A stretch of 64,000 nucleotides of DNA from Dissophora ornata (GCA_025201705.1 MU616620.1:1-64000), one strand, 5' to 3'. Shown: positions 37,478 through 47,997, numbered from the stretch's first letter. Numbers and translations: made by a program. The notes: generated by a model not told the origin, from the letters alone.

Positions 37478-37786
37478 TTAAGGTTGAACAATGATGCTGA
37501 TGGTCTTTCTTGACGCCCCCTTACTAAATACTTCGGAAAGATCAGTTACCGGACGGAAATTCTTCTCATGCAGGGTGTCAAGCAAGACGGGAGACTCATC
37601 ATCGTCGTTCGTGAGTGGAATCGATGCGAGCCAGATCATGAGGTCCTTCGAAGGTACGCTGAGTCCCAACTCGACTTTTGTGAGCTTGTCGAGATCGTCG
37701 ACGGGGTCTGTAGATGTAGCCTTGACCGAGAACGCTTTCGCCGTGGACTCTCTATCAACGATACGAAAGATGTTGAGGTCATCCAC
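37478..37786 (-). CDS. Crinkler (CRN) N-terminal domain protein, no effector domain
   Basis: The 102-residue product matches the Crinkler N-terminal ubiquitin-like header: FRIVDRESTAKAFSVK, then DPVDDLDKL, DLMIWLASIPL, SPVLLDTLHE, and TDLSEVFSKG ending in TISIIVQP. In oomycetes and in early-diverging fungi this header precedes a variable C-terminal enzymatic or DNA-binding domain. Here the frame stops exactly at the header end, where the IIVQRP boundary normally joins the C-terminal domain, and nothing downstream on that strand reads as an effector domain. It may be a truncated copy or a stand-alone header. Crinklers were first described as cell-death effectors; no activity is inferred for this one. 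Confidence 0.7.
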   Translation of the reverse strand: MDDLNIFRIVDRESTAKAFSVKATSTDPVDDLDKLTKVELGLSVPSKDLMIWLASIPLTNDDDESPVLLDTLHEKNFRPVTDLSEVFSKGASRKTISIIVQP

Positions 37787-38019
37787 GGTGGATGAAGCGT
37801 GTGGTTGGCTTTTTGTAGGTAAGGGATTGAAGAACGGGAAGTGAATGAGTAAATGAACAAGTGTTTGTGGGCAAATGTAGAGAAGTTGAGAGGGGAGAGC
37901 GACGTGAAGGTGCAGTGCGAGGGAGAGATAACTAAGGGAGGAGAGGGGTGGATGCTTAATTGCAAAAGCATGTGAAAAGGCTATCTGAACTGTACACTCT
38001 AGGAGTTTTTTTTTTTGGA

Positions 38020-38286
38020 CATTTTGACGACCTCAATGTGATTCCCGTGAAAAGCCATCCTTGTCCTCTTTTCAAGCTCCGACGGACGCTATGTCGGCAG
38101 TGAAGGACAAAGTTCTCCAAAGGCGAAGTCGACCAGATTCCAATGGATTTGCCTTTGGTTTGCGTGCATGTGTGAAAAGACGTTCTTTTAATTATCCCCC
38201 GAAGCACCATCCGCGTCGGGAGTTGGTGTGGGGAGCAATGACTCGAATGGTCGGCGAGCTCATAGGACGAGGGGGTGGTCAAAATG
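38020..38286. mobile_element. MITE-like element, copy 1
   Basis: A 267-bp unit begins with CATTTTGACGACC and ends with the near-perfect inverse GGTGGTCAAAATG. It is preceded by a T run and encodes nothing recognised. It is closely similar along its length to the neighbouring copy, with shared blocks such as CAAAGGCGAAGTCGACCAG. Terminal inverted repeats and small size fit a non-autonomous DNA transposon. Confidence 0.65.
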
Positions 38287-38306
38287 ATTTTTTTTTTTGG
38301 ACGTGA

Positions 38307-38579
38307 CATCTTGACGACCCCTATGTGATTCCCGTGTAAAGTCATCTTCGTCCTCTTTTCAATCTCCGATGAACCCTATCTCGAGCCGGCAGTGAAGGAC
38401 AAAGTCCTCCAAAGGCGAAGTCGACCAGTTTTCAATGGATTTACCTCTGCTTTGCGCGCATGTGTGAAAAAACGTTCTTTTCATTATCCCCCAAAGCACC
38501 ATCCGCGTCGGGAGTTGTTGTGGGGAGCAATGGCACGAATGGTCGGCGAGCTCCATAGAACGAGGGGGTCGTCAAAATG
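38307..38579. mobile_element. MITE-like element, copy 2
   Basis: Second copy in the same orientation, 20 bp after the first. It starts CATCTTGACGACC and ends GGTCGTCAAAATG, the exact inverse of copy 1's left end. The two differ by scattered substitutions and small indels. T runs flank both, and a 20-nt T run follows at about 38589. Confidence 0.65.
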
Positions 38580-39874
38580 TTATTTTCATTTTTTTTTTTT
38601 TTTTTTTTGAAAAAGCTGCAACCAAAACATAATTTCACACCTTCTCTTTATCAGATGCAGTCGCTCGCGAACGACCTTAAGCCTTTCTTGCACATCCTTA
38701 TGAGTTGCAGTTTCACAGGTAACATCTTGTATTTTTTTTTGAAGCTTTGAAGTTTTGAAGCTTTGAAGCTTTGGTCTACTGTACTAATGATCTACGAAAA
38801 GGATGCTCCCTGTTGTTAAAAATAAACGACAAAGCCGCTTCTCGGTTTATAGACCATGCAACAAGTTGAGATGTGTTTTCGCTAATGTTTCCCACTTTCA
38901 AAGCATGGACTAAACAAGTTCCTTGTTGCAGTATTTTATTTATAGTTGCAACGCATTTTTCACTGACCTCATATGGAGGTCTTCAAACCACGGAGGGTTT
39001 ATTATTTTCCCTTGTCTTTCGTCATCAACATTCTAGTTTGCGGAACAACGGGAGTATGTTCAATGTGCAGCAATGAACAGTACTGCCGATCACGTACCAT
39101 ACAACGCGACTTCATGTCTCTTCTGGAATATGTACACAGTAGGTTGCCTCACGATTTCGAACTTCGCCATTTACTATCAACTCTGTATTTCACTTTTGTG
39201 GCTAAGAATAATCAAATTAGCTCTGTATCTCCTTAAACCCTAAAACTTATCAACTTCGCCCATCATCGAGACACCGCACATTAATGCCCGGCACAACATT
39301 GATGAGGCCATTAAGGATATTCCACAAAAAATCGCAATCGCCCGCGGAACTTGGGGTTCTTGGACGGGATACATATCTACCATGTCAGGGGGGGGTACAA
39401 TCCGTGAAGGATCTGTGGGAAAAGGGCGTGGCTAGTGTCGCGGATGATCTATCTAGACTTAATGACTTGAATAAAGTATCAGGGAGGGTATCGACGATGG
39501 TATGGAGGGTGGTCGGGACGGTGACCTGGACGACATAGCCGGTGACATGGATGTTGACTTGGATTCGGATGCGCCCGATAGTCACTTGGATGAAGACTTG
39601 GATGCTGGATTCAATATATATGTCTACATTAGACAATAGCTTGGCACCCAATTTTCATGCAACCCGACTTTGTCCTTTTCAGTGCAAATGTTCTCCCGTT
39701 GTGAGATGCCTACAATGTCTGGCAGGCTACAAGTAGCCAATCAGAGTGAAAGGAAAAAAATCACACAGCGTATGTATTTAATTCAAAAGTAGAACAATGC
39801 GAACCAATAATCGCATGTCTGTCGGGGGATTATTCTTCAACTATTTAATCCTTTACCAATTCTAACTATTCATA
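38580..39874. other. Gene-poor stretch with an acidic coding fragment
   Basis: No intact gene. A short iteration of TGAAGCTTT occurs at about 38740-38775. At 39485-39640 one plus-strand frame reads an Asp-rich tail (DGDLDDIAGDMDVDLDSDAP, ending in a stop), preceded in another frame by DLWEKGVASVADDLSRLNDL. This looks like the frameshifted 3' end of a lost gene. Confidence 0.3.
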
Positions 39875-40228
39875 ATGCAAAGTAGCACGAAACGGTATCC
39901 CACAAGTGCCGGGAATTCATCCAGTCCCGCTGCCCAAGACAACTCGCTCGCAGTGCAATCTGGTCCAGCCGAATTGTCAGAACCGCCTCGTGCTCTATCA
40001 ATGGTCCAGGACCTAGTCAATCTCGTCACTATTGAGATCACCGAGATCATTTCACGGCCCGAGACACGAGCCCTGCCTGCTCCCATCGACAGCCAAGAAG
40101 GCCAAGGATATCCTTAGGGATATGGAATGACACCTCCTCCTCCTCAAGCCACAGTGCTGTCTGTCGTCGTCACCTTCCTGAGTCTCTGCTTGTACCTCGC
40201 CATCCGTGCCTACCTCTCGCATGCTTGA
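39875..40228 (+). pseudogene. Family A copy A1, Trp-to-stop before the membrane segment
   Basis: From the ATG at 39875 (MQSSTKRYPTSAGN) one frame reads to 40228, interrupted only by TAG at 40115-40117. In copies A2 and A4 this position is TGG in PWEYG/PWEHG. The conserved core reads SGPAELSEPPRALSMVQD, then VTIEITEIIS, ETRALPAPID. Beyond the stop the frame continues with a hydrophobic tail (TVLSVVVTFLSLCLYLAI) typical of a tail-anchored membrane protein. The product would therefore be a soluble 80-residue form unless the stop is read through. The N-terminus differs from that of the A2/A4 type. The family is not recognised; the single lesion suggests recent inactivation. Confidence 0.6.
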
Positions 40229-40772
40229 ACGCGACTATAGGACAAGCACGTCATAATATTCCCTTTTCTAGGTTAATTGACGCGCTACTTGTTCTATAGA
40301 ATTTTGTGGAGCACTAAACAAACATATTTTCGTATGAGAGAGCATGGCGGGCAGTGCTGTTGTATGTCCGTTAGAGAGAGGGAGGAGAGGGAGGAGAATT
40401 CATGGTTTACATGCATGCATGTGGAATGCAAGGGCAGAGATGATGGAGGAGAGGAGGAGGAGAGAGAGAAACGGGGAAAAAAAGGGGGAGGGAGGGAGGA
40501 ACACAGTGCATTTGACAGCATATCAACCGATACTTGGTGGTAGTGGTGGCGATGTGATTGATTTCAAAGGTAGTCTTCGTGGCATGTAGAGGGACCGTCC
40601 AAAAACAATCCGCTCCTTCTTCAACGTGTTTCTTTACACCCATAGTCTTTTGTTATCTGTTCGCTAAACACATTGGTGTCCCTATTTCGACAATCTATTG
40701 GTCTATTGTTGTCCCATTCACTCGAACACATACATTCCTCTCAGCTCATTTCCCAACCACATTATTTTCAAC

Positions 40773-41150
40773 ATGGTAAGAGTCCATCGATTCTCCCAAT
40801 TGCACATACTCCTGCGCCTGAAATTGCACACTCTCATCTTCCAGTGTCGCAGCCTTACCGCCTTAACTTGCGTTTGTCTATCCTGCTCGCAACGCCCGTT
40901 GTCGATCGAAGACCACTTGCAACAACCCTCTCTCCAGGAACACTTTGAGGACTACTGAACGATAATCACCGTGACCAATGTCAGTGACAAGTAAGACATC
41001 TGCTCTTAGATGCCAAACCGGCTGCCTGGCTTTGCAGAGCGTCTGATCAAGACAAATCCTTCGACCGCATTGTTGGTCGCAGTGCTCACCACTTTTCCTT
41101 CCTTCGGCGACGGCCATGCTGTCCAGTACGATAGTAGTTGTAACAACACG
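40773..41150 (+). pseudogene. Family B copy B1, decayed
   Basis: The start aligns with the intact B copies (MVRVHRFS against MRGVRRFSP), but one base is lost after RFS so the frame shifts to PIAHTPAPEIAHSH. The core reappears as SIEDHLQQPSLQEHFEDY and then hits a stop where intact copies continue. The middle of the gene is deleted, and homology resumes at the 3' end (ATGCCAAACCGG, GATCAAGACAAATCC). The same deletion occurs in B2, so it preceded the segmental duplication. Confidence 0.6.
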
Positions 41151-41538
41151 CAAGAAAGAGCAACATTAAAACCCTATTTTCTGCTAATTACATTTTTACA
41201 TTACCAAAATGATATTAGAGACTGTCTGTGCACTCGCAGTTGTCACTCGTTCATCGCCTTAGGAACCGTCGATTCACTTACAAGAAAGTGTCTGGAATGC
41301 CTCGATACTAAAGCAGACAGTTAAGACAAGGCTGTGTGGGCTGGAAGTCGCAAGCGTATTTCAGATTGTTTTGTTTCCTGCAAGCATTCACGCATTATTC
41401 ACAAGGTCAATTCGTTCTAGTGCACGACATGTCGGACGCAAATTTGTTTGTTTCTAGTCATACACTCTATTCAGTTGGCTATTTGGCTATTCACCCACTC
41501 AATTCCATGCTAACTTCATCGCGCCAAACATATTTTCG

Positions 41539-41545
41539 TATAAAA
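41539..41545 (+). promoter_or_regulatory. TATA box of family A copy A2
   Basis: TATAAAA lies 195 bp upstream of the ATG at 41734. It is followed by a C/T-rich leader with ACATACAGACT and CACAAATACGAG blocks that recur in front of copies A4 and A8. Confidence 0.6.
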
Positions 41546-41733
41546 TCCGCCCCACCCCTCTCTCCTTTCACAGTTTCCAACGTATCCTCTTCCATCCCTA
41601 CCTCCTTCCAACCCTACGTTTATTCGCCACTTGACACTTCACTCACATACAGACTCACCCTCGCATACACACAAATACGAGCCAGCCTTCGCTCAGCATT
41701 CAACCATTTGTTTCCCTTGTTCGCTTAAGCCAA

Positions 41734-42347
41734 ATGACCGCATACAAATACCCCAGGTACACCTTAAATCCTTTGACTCAGTTCCGCCAGCACGACTCAA
41801 ATGTGCAATTATACTTGCCTGTCCTTTTTAAGTCGATGTCAAATTGGATCGCCACATCCAATGTTCGTCTTCAGAGAGATTCGGGGTGTCGTATTGTTTA
41901 CATCGCCAACTACAAATCGCAACACCTCAGAACAAGAAAAATCGAAGATAAAAACCACACCTCCTCCCCCATCTCCTAACATATCTATAACACTTTGTCC
42001 TTTCGAATAATGCAAGAAATCCCGCAATTGCCTACGGTCCATTCAGTCCTGTTGTTCAAGATGCCTCGCCTGCAGTGCAATCTGGTCCAGCCGATTTGTC
42101 AGAGCCACCTCGTGCTCTATCGATGGTCCAGGACCAAATCAATTTCGTCACTATTGAGATCACCGAAATCATTTCACAGCCCGAGACAAGAGCCCTGCCT
42201 GCTCCCATCGACAGTCAAGAAAGCCAAGGTCATCCTTGGGAATATGGAGTGACACCTCCTCCTCGAGCTACAGTGCTGTCTGTCGTCGTCACCTTCCTTA
42301 GTCTCTGCCTGTACCTCGCCATCCATGTCTACCTCCCGCATGCCTGA
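41734..42347 (+). pseudogene. Family A copy A2, split into several frames
   Basis: The ATG opens MTAYKYPRYTLNPLTQFRQH. A second frame carries SEQEKSKIKTTPPPPSPN, and a third carries NPAIAYGPFSPVVQDA through SGPADLSEPPRALSMVQD, VTIEITEIISQPETRALPAP, PWEYGVTPPP and the membrane tail VLSVVVTFLSLCLYLAI ending PHA. The three segments appear in the same order in A4, so the gene either has small introns I could not place or has been broken by indels shared between copies. The C-terminal 90 codons are fully open, with the tail anchor intact. A LINE is inserted 60 bp after the stop. Confidence 0.5.
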
Positions 42348-43969
42348 ACGCGAGTCTGGGACAAACACTTTATGGTTTCATATTTTCATAGACGGCACAA
42401 AAACGCGTTTTTTTTTTTTTTTTTTGAGCAAGGTGTTTTATTCAAACCGAAGCGGTAAGGTCATAAAAATAAAAGACAATTAACTTGTCTACACTGATTG
42501 TTTGTCCAGAGGAGCGGAGCGATTTTTTTCAGCCACCTGCTCGAAGCGTGTTTGCACGGAGAGCCATCCTTCGCATGGGTTGGGCCATCTTGTCGATTGG
42601 AATGGTGCGGTCGTCAAAGACGAACGCGTAATGTATTTGACATATCCAGTGGAGTCTCTGTAAGATGGAACTAGTATTCGGGTCTGATCGCTATGTCCGC
42701 TGAATTAGAGCACAACGGTCTGGGCCGCTCCAGATAGGCTTGGTATTGAGGTCCGTAAGGTAGGTAACCCAGGTCCGGCGCTTGGTAGGACATAAGAAGA
42801 GCATATGGCCCCTGTTTTTCGTTGCCCAACCCGCATTGACAGCAAGCAGAGTTGGGTGCGCGTTGCCATTTGAAGTGCATCATTTCTGCTTGTTGTGGAT
42901 GACTCTCCGCCATATTGTCCGAGAAGAATGTGGGATTGTCGCTCGCCAGAACCTTTTCCAGTCTACACCACTACCATGTCTCTCGACAGTGGAGGCGGGG
43001 ACCTGGAAGAATGTCCCTAGATTCTTGGATATGGCCGTGTCTAGAGTGATCTGCGTACGCGGTGGCGTCGTGGAGGGGTAATGCAGTGGGAGGTCCAAGA
43101 TGCATTGCTCTGTATCGTCCCCAGCATCTTTCTAAGGACGCAGGAGCGCTGTATAGACTCTGACTTCTTGAGTAAGGTATTTCTACGTATTAGTCGCCTC
43201 ACTATCGGCTTACTACGGATGTAGATTTGTCTTGTTTGAGGGTCATATGGTCATATCGGAAGACTTCTCCAACCGTGTATCGGGTACAGTCTTGAGGAGG
43301 ATAGAGCGGTTGTGTCGGCCAGTAGAGCGGTGTGGTCGAGAAGGTCTCCAACGGAAGGAGATCATATGGGCCCAGAGGGTCATTGACTGATATTCGGGGG
43401 AGTTGATGAGTACCTTTCAGTGGTAACCAAAGACTCTATTATGTTGACGGATCAGCGTGCTGCAGGTTGAGGAGGCACAACGATGCCCGACTGGTGTTTT
43501 GTAGCTCCGAGTAGGTTCTCAGGAGGGTGAGAAGGATCAATCTTCGGAGACTAGGAGCAGGAGAGACCATATTACACAAGTGTTTGAGTTGGAGGGCCTG
43601 TGTCTGGAAAGAATCGTCAATCACGCCCAAGCCGCCTTGTGATCGCGGCAAGCATATGGTACACCAGGATGCAGTAAACTTGAAAGCACAACAGAATCGC
43701 TGAACGCAGGTTTGGACTTTCTGGAGAAAGGCCTTGGAGGGCTGCGTGACCCAGAGTACATGCTACAGTTTGCAAAGGGTCAAAGATTGACAATGGTGTC
43801 ACAGCCCAGAACTGAAAAGAGAGTGCTGACTGTCTGGCTGTGGATATGTAGACAGGTCTCGAAAAATTCGTCGATTTGTTTGTGGCAGATTGGGACCGGG
43901 TAGCCAGGGTAACGCAGATAGCCAGTCGAGTTTTCATCGTGTCAGCTAATGGAGACCGGTCAAAATGAC

Positions 43970-45790
43970 TTGACTAGGTAACTTTCAGTTAACGTGTGCC
44001 TTACCAGTGAAGTTAATCGGTCAATTTGGTTACGGACAATTCGGTAACCAGTCAACCAGTTATCCACGGTTAACTGGAACAACCCTGACATCTCTCATCC
44101 TCGCATGGCGCTATGTATATTTCAAGACACTCCCCTTGTGGTGAACATAGAAAACCTTTCCCCACACACCAGTTTCTTCTGACATGGCGATATACCCATT
44201 CTTTAACATGAACAGCGGATCCTTTTTGTCCTCTTCTTTTGCGCGTCCAATGTTGAGCGAAGCTCATCGATCTTCAACTTGGGCGTCCTCGGTGATGGCC
44301 TTCTCAATACCAATTGTTATCCGACATGTCGTGTCCATGGGATACAAGAAGCGAAGCAACATCCATTGCCCCAAGCGCTTCTGTCAGTCAGATGATCAAT
44401 GACGATTCAACGAACCCTCCCAGAGTGTCAGGCAAACTACTAGATACTATAAAGTGGTAAAAAAATAAAAGATACTACAAGGTGTTGTCAACTCGAAAGC
44501 ATTGTTCTTTGAAGAATGCTTATGAGCAGCAACTCAATAACTCTCCATTCGCAATGATAGGTCTCTGTGAAGGGGTATTCAAGCCTCGTCGCGTCAAGGA
44601 AGAGGGCAAGCGCGTTTTTAAATTTCACTGTCTTCAACTCGAGTGCGAAAGCACCTTCGCCGCTTCCTCTTCATCGACGTCCCTTACATACTACATCAAG
44701 TCAAAGCATCGCGACCTCTACAAGGAACCGTCAAAATGGAAACAGGTAGACATGCTTTCATCCTCCTCGTTGACCCAGACCGCTCTGGACATGTCGTCGG
44801 TCCCAGCAGCCAAACGGAACAAGATTTATATGGTCACGCTCGAGTGGATCATTGGGGATGTGTTTCTGTTTTCAACTCTGGATTCGGAACTCTTTCAAAC
44901 CATGGTCCAGTCATACATTTCTAGCGTGAAAGCCCCATATGGGGCCACCGTGCGTGCTTTGTAGTAATGTGTCTTATTATAGGAGGAGTAGCAGCTGTCG
45001 AACAGTGGAATATATCCGACTCCATCGTTTCCGTCACGTCATACAATACAACTTCGATGGTTAAAGCTGTGGACATAGCAGACTGTAAACGTGTCGGCTG
45101 TTTTTCCCATTGCATCCACAACTCCACGAAGAGTACCTTGGACCAAAGCAATCCTCCATAGTACCTGATCGAGAAGTGTCATGACCTGGCCAAGTTTTTT
45201 CATTGCAGCCCCAAGATGTCACAGGCCCTAGACACAGAGCAGCAAATGATTGGCCCGTCGGTTGAACCTCTGTCGCTTCCGAGCGCATGTTTAGTTTCTC
45301 TGGAGGAGTGTGTACGGACAGGCACAATCGCCTCTCCGGTGATGCAGTGAGTGACATCGTATTTTGCAACTATGCGCAAAGGTGCCTTGCAGAGGCTAGG
45401 CTATAGTCTTTATTTTTAGGGACCATACAACTAGCTTACACCTCCATACCAACACCCGTGCCAGGCATATTAGTCTTGCTAACTCTCTACCGTTCCATGT
45501 AGTTGCCACAGTTCGACTTTATTCTTGAGAAAGTGAGTGAGTGAGTGAGTGGGGAAGCGCGGGAGAGTGTGAGAGAGAGTGTGGGGGAGAGTGTGAAAAT
45601 GTGAGAGAGTGTGAAAGTGTGAGAGAGTGTGGGAGAGAGTGGGAGAGAGTGAGAGAGAGTGTGTGTGTGTGTGTGTGTGGGAGGGGCTTATCCGAATAAG
45701 TTAACCATTGACGGTTAACCATCGGTCAAAAAAATGTGTCGGCTTAACCATGGTTAACCATTGACTGGTTAAAACCACAGTACCAGGTTG
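43970..45790 (+). mobile_element. hAT-type DNA transposon nested in the LINE, decayed
   Basis: The ORF at 44482-44964 has a BED-like zinc finger (FKFHCLQLECESTF...SLTYYIKSKHRDLY) and then VTLEWIIGDVFLFSTLDSEL, the hAT segment after the BED finger. A second piece from 44967 reads WNISDSIVSVTSYNTTSMVK and CFSHCIHNS, matching the region around the hAT catalytic core, and then decays. Both flanks are dense in GGTTAAC/GTTAACC motifs, as in hAT subterminal repeats. CCCTGACA near 44084 and TGTCAGGG near 45789 are inverted to each other. LINE sequence lies on both sides, so the insertion came after the LINE. Exact ends are uncertain. Confidence 0.6.
45533..45681. repeat. GAGTGT-type low-complexity tract
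   Basis: About 150 bp of interleaved GAGTGA, GAGAGTGTG and GT repeats within the hAT remnant. The open frames through it on both strands are artefacts of composition. Confidence 0.8.
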
Positions 45791-46225
45791 TCAGGGAACC
45801 TTGTCATAGGGAAGGCGATGGTTTTGGACAAGTTGACCTTGGCATTCGCTGCTAAGCTGTAGAGTAAAACGGAGCGTGTGCCACTTTCTTCCATTACAGG
45901 AAAGATACAAGGGGTCGTCGGCGTACGCAAGCGGTTTCAGAGGCTGTTCTGGCTCTAGTAGAGAGCATCTTGATATACGATTGTTGGCCAGAATGGTTTG
46001 TATGTAAGAGCGGCTCAAAGGCGATTTTGTACAGTCAGAATGACAATGCGCTCCATATAACGAATTTCGGTTTCTTATTGTATTTAATTCAGATAGACAG
46101 AGCGTGTAGTATGCGCGTGAAATCAATGATGTCGGCTCGGGTCTTCAGAGATGCAGCCAATCAGAGTGGAAAGAATAAATTGAAAAGAAAAATGAAGAGA
46201 CACACGGTCGATTCTAACTACCCAC

Positions 46226-46542
46226 AATGCAAAGCAGCACGAACGGTATCCCACAAGTGCCTGAAATCTACCTGGCCCTGCCTCCCAAGACGTCTCACTC
46301 GCGGCGCAATTTGGTGCAGCCGATTGGTCACAGCCGCCTCGTGCTCTATCGATGGTCCAGGAGTCCAGGACCAAGTCAACTTCGTCACTATTGAGATCAC
46401 CGAGATCATTTTACAGCCCGAGACACGAGCCTTGCCTGCTCCCATCGTCAGTCAAGAAAGCCAAGGTCATCCTTGGGAATATGGAGTGACACACAGTGCT
46501 CTCTGTCGTGGCCACCTTCCTGAGTCTATGCCTCATGCCTGA
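46226..46542 (+). pseudogene. Family A copy A3, frameshifted
   Basis: It aligns with A1 from its ATG (ATGCAAAGCAGCACGAA), but an 8-bp tandem duplication (GTCCAGGA twice, about 46357-46372) breaks the frame in the conserved VQDQ motif. A deletion also removes most of the membrane segment, leaving PESMPHA before the stop. The core VTIEITEIILQPETRALPAP is still readable. Clearly non-functional. Confidence 0.65.
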
Positions 46543-47131
46543 ACGCGATTATGGGACAAACACGTCATAATATTCCCTTTTCCTAAAATAATATATTTCG
46601 TTCCATGAAAATGTGTTTGCAGACCATGAGAGCATGTAAGTGGCGGGCAGTGCTGCTATCTGTCTGTTAGAGAGAGAAAGGAAAGAGGAGAATCCACGGG
46701 TTGCATGCATGCATTGTCGGTAGCGTTCTATTGTTATTATAATTGATATAATATATATATGAAATCCAAAAGTGTGTTACTAAATCGAATGTATTACTCA
46801 AACGGGAGTTAATATAACGGGCTCCGACTGTAGTATGCCAGGGTAGAGGAGAGGGAGGAGAGAGGGAGAGAAAGGAACAAGTGCTTTTGAAACCATATCA
46901 ACCGATACCTGGTGGTGGTGTGATTGAATGGCGGATGGTTTCAAAGGTAGTCTTCGTGGCATGTGGAGGGACCTGGTTTTTCTTCAACGTGTTTCTTTAC
47001 ACCCATAGTCTTTTGTTATCTGTTCGCAAAGCACATTGGTGTCCCCTGATTCGACACTATTGATCTATTGCTGTCCTATTCACTGAGCTCATACATTCCT
47101 CTCAACTCATTTCTCAACTACATTATTTTCA

Positions 47132-47510
47132 ACACTGTAAAGATCCATCGATTCTCTCAATGCACATACTCCTGCACCTGCAATTACACACTCTCATCCT
47201 CCGGCGTCGTAGCCTTACCGCCTTAACTTACGTTTGTCTATCCCACTTACAACAACCCTCTCTCCAAGAACACTTTGAGGACTAATGAACGATAGTCACC
47301 GTGACCAATGTCAGTGACAAGCAGAACATCTGCTCTTTGATGCCAAACTGGCTGCCTAGCTTTGCAGAGCTTCTGATCAAGACAAATCCTTCGACCCGCA
47401 TTGTTGGTCGTAGTGCTCACCACTTTTCCTTCCTTCGGCGACGGCCATGCTGTCCAGTACGATAGTCGTTATAAAAACACGCAAGAAGCAATCCACATCA
47501 CCTGCGCATG
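47132..47510 (+). pseudogene. Family B copy B2, decayed
   Basis: It is closely similar to B1, including the shared internal deletion and the retained 3' block (GCTTCTGATCAAGACAAATCC). Even the ATG is lost (CACTGTAAAG). It lies in the second segmental copy at the same relative position as B1. Confidence 0.6.
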
Positions 47511-47537
47511 AAACAACGATTTCCTTTGCAGTCAAAC

Positions 47538-47720
47538 CAGAGCGTAACACAAATTATCCCTTTATGACGGGCTCGAATTATTCAAATGCAAACAACAAAA
47601 GGCAATAGAATTTTGTTGTTTGCATTTGAATAATGCTGGCCTTCCCTTGGCTGGATTCGAGCCTACCTTTATGATTGTTCAGTCTACGTCGGGGGTGCCC
47701 AGAGCGTAACACAAATTATC
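47538..47720. repeat. Perfect 24-bp hairpin between 22-bp direct repeats
   Basis: Arms 47578-47601 and 47612-47635 are exact reverse complements separated by 10 bp. The block is bounded by identical direct repeats at 47538-47559 and 47699-47720 (core AGAGCGTAACACAAATTATC). Weaker outer inverted matches (GGGCTCGAATT against ATTCGAGCC) extend the symmetry. I find no counterpart in the first segmental copy, so it probably arrived after the duplication. Confidence 0.75.
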
Positions 47721-47997
47721 GGGACCGTTTTCTTTATGCTTGTTCAACCCGAAGAAAAGTTTTTTGACGTTTTCGTTAAGCCAGGTTTAACTGTTCCAAA
47801 ATGATGGAGGCTATCCGTACACTCGCAGTTATCGCTCGTTCATTGCCTCAAGAACTCCTGTAGATAGTGTAAACTAAAGGAGACAGTCGAGGCGGGGTGT
47901 TGTTATTCAGGCCATTGCACAAAGTCAACCAACCAAGTTACTTATTCAAGCAATTTATTCAGATGATGACGGTGTAGCTCATATAATCATATTTTCG

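Larger units (their letters stand above)
39735..42407. repeat. Segmental duplication, copy 1 (A1-B1-A2)
   Basis: From GTAGCCAATCAGAGTG to ACGGCACAAAAACGCG the sequence matches 46140-48823 block by block, with many small indels. The order is family A copy, family B relic, then a promoter and second family A copy. Similar spacers (TTTTGTTATCTGTTCGC, GGCGACGGCCATGCTGTCCA) confirm that non-coding DNA was duplicated too. Confidence 0.8.
42408..46040 (-). mobile_element. LINE-type non-LTR retrotransposon, 5'-truncated and decayed
   Basis: The minus strand carries reverse-transcriptase remnants: IAFEPLLHT, ILANNRISRCSLLEPE, the catalytic YADD motif at 45914-45925, then VNLSKTIAFPM; below the nested insertion follow YLRYPGYPVPICHKQIDEFF and LPRSQGGLGVIDDSFQTQAL, the thumb and post-RT region of LINEs. 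A possible zinc motif (SACCQCG) lies near 42835. The element ends in an 18-nt poly(A) tail (T run at 42408-42425). Frames break repeatedly and the 5' end is missing. The tail joins the family A flank exactly after ACGGCACAAAAACGCG, which in the other duplication copy (48808-48823) continues without the element. Confidence 0.75.

Noticed and set aside
45533..45681. Telomere or centromere repeat
   Set aside because: Irregular short GA/GT mixture without a fixed unit, and internal to a transposon remnant.
45519..45722. Ser/His/Leu repeat protein on the minus strand
   Set aside because: Translation of a GAGTGT microsatellite; no start context or conservation.
47538..47720. CRISPR-like array or tRNA
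   Set aside because: Only two direct repeats and a single hairpin, in a eukaryotic genome. GGATTCGAGCC resembles a B box, but no tRNA cloverleaf could be drawn.
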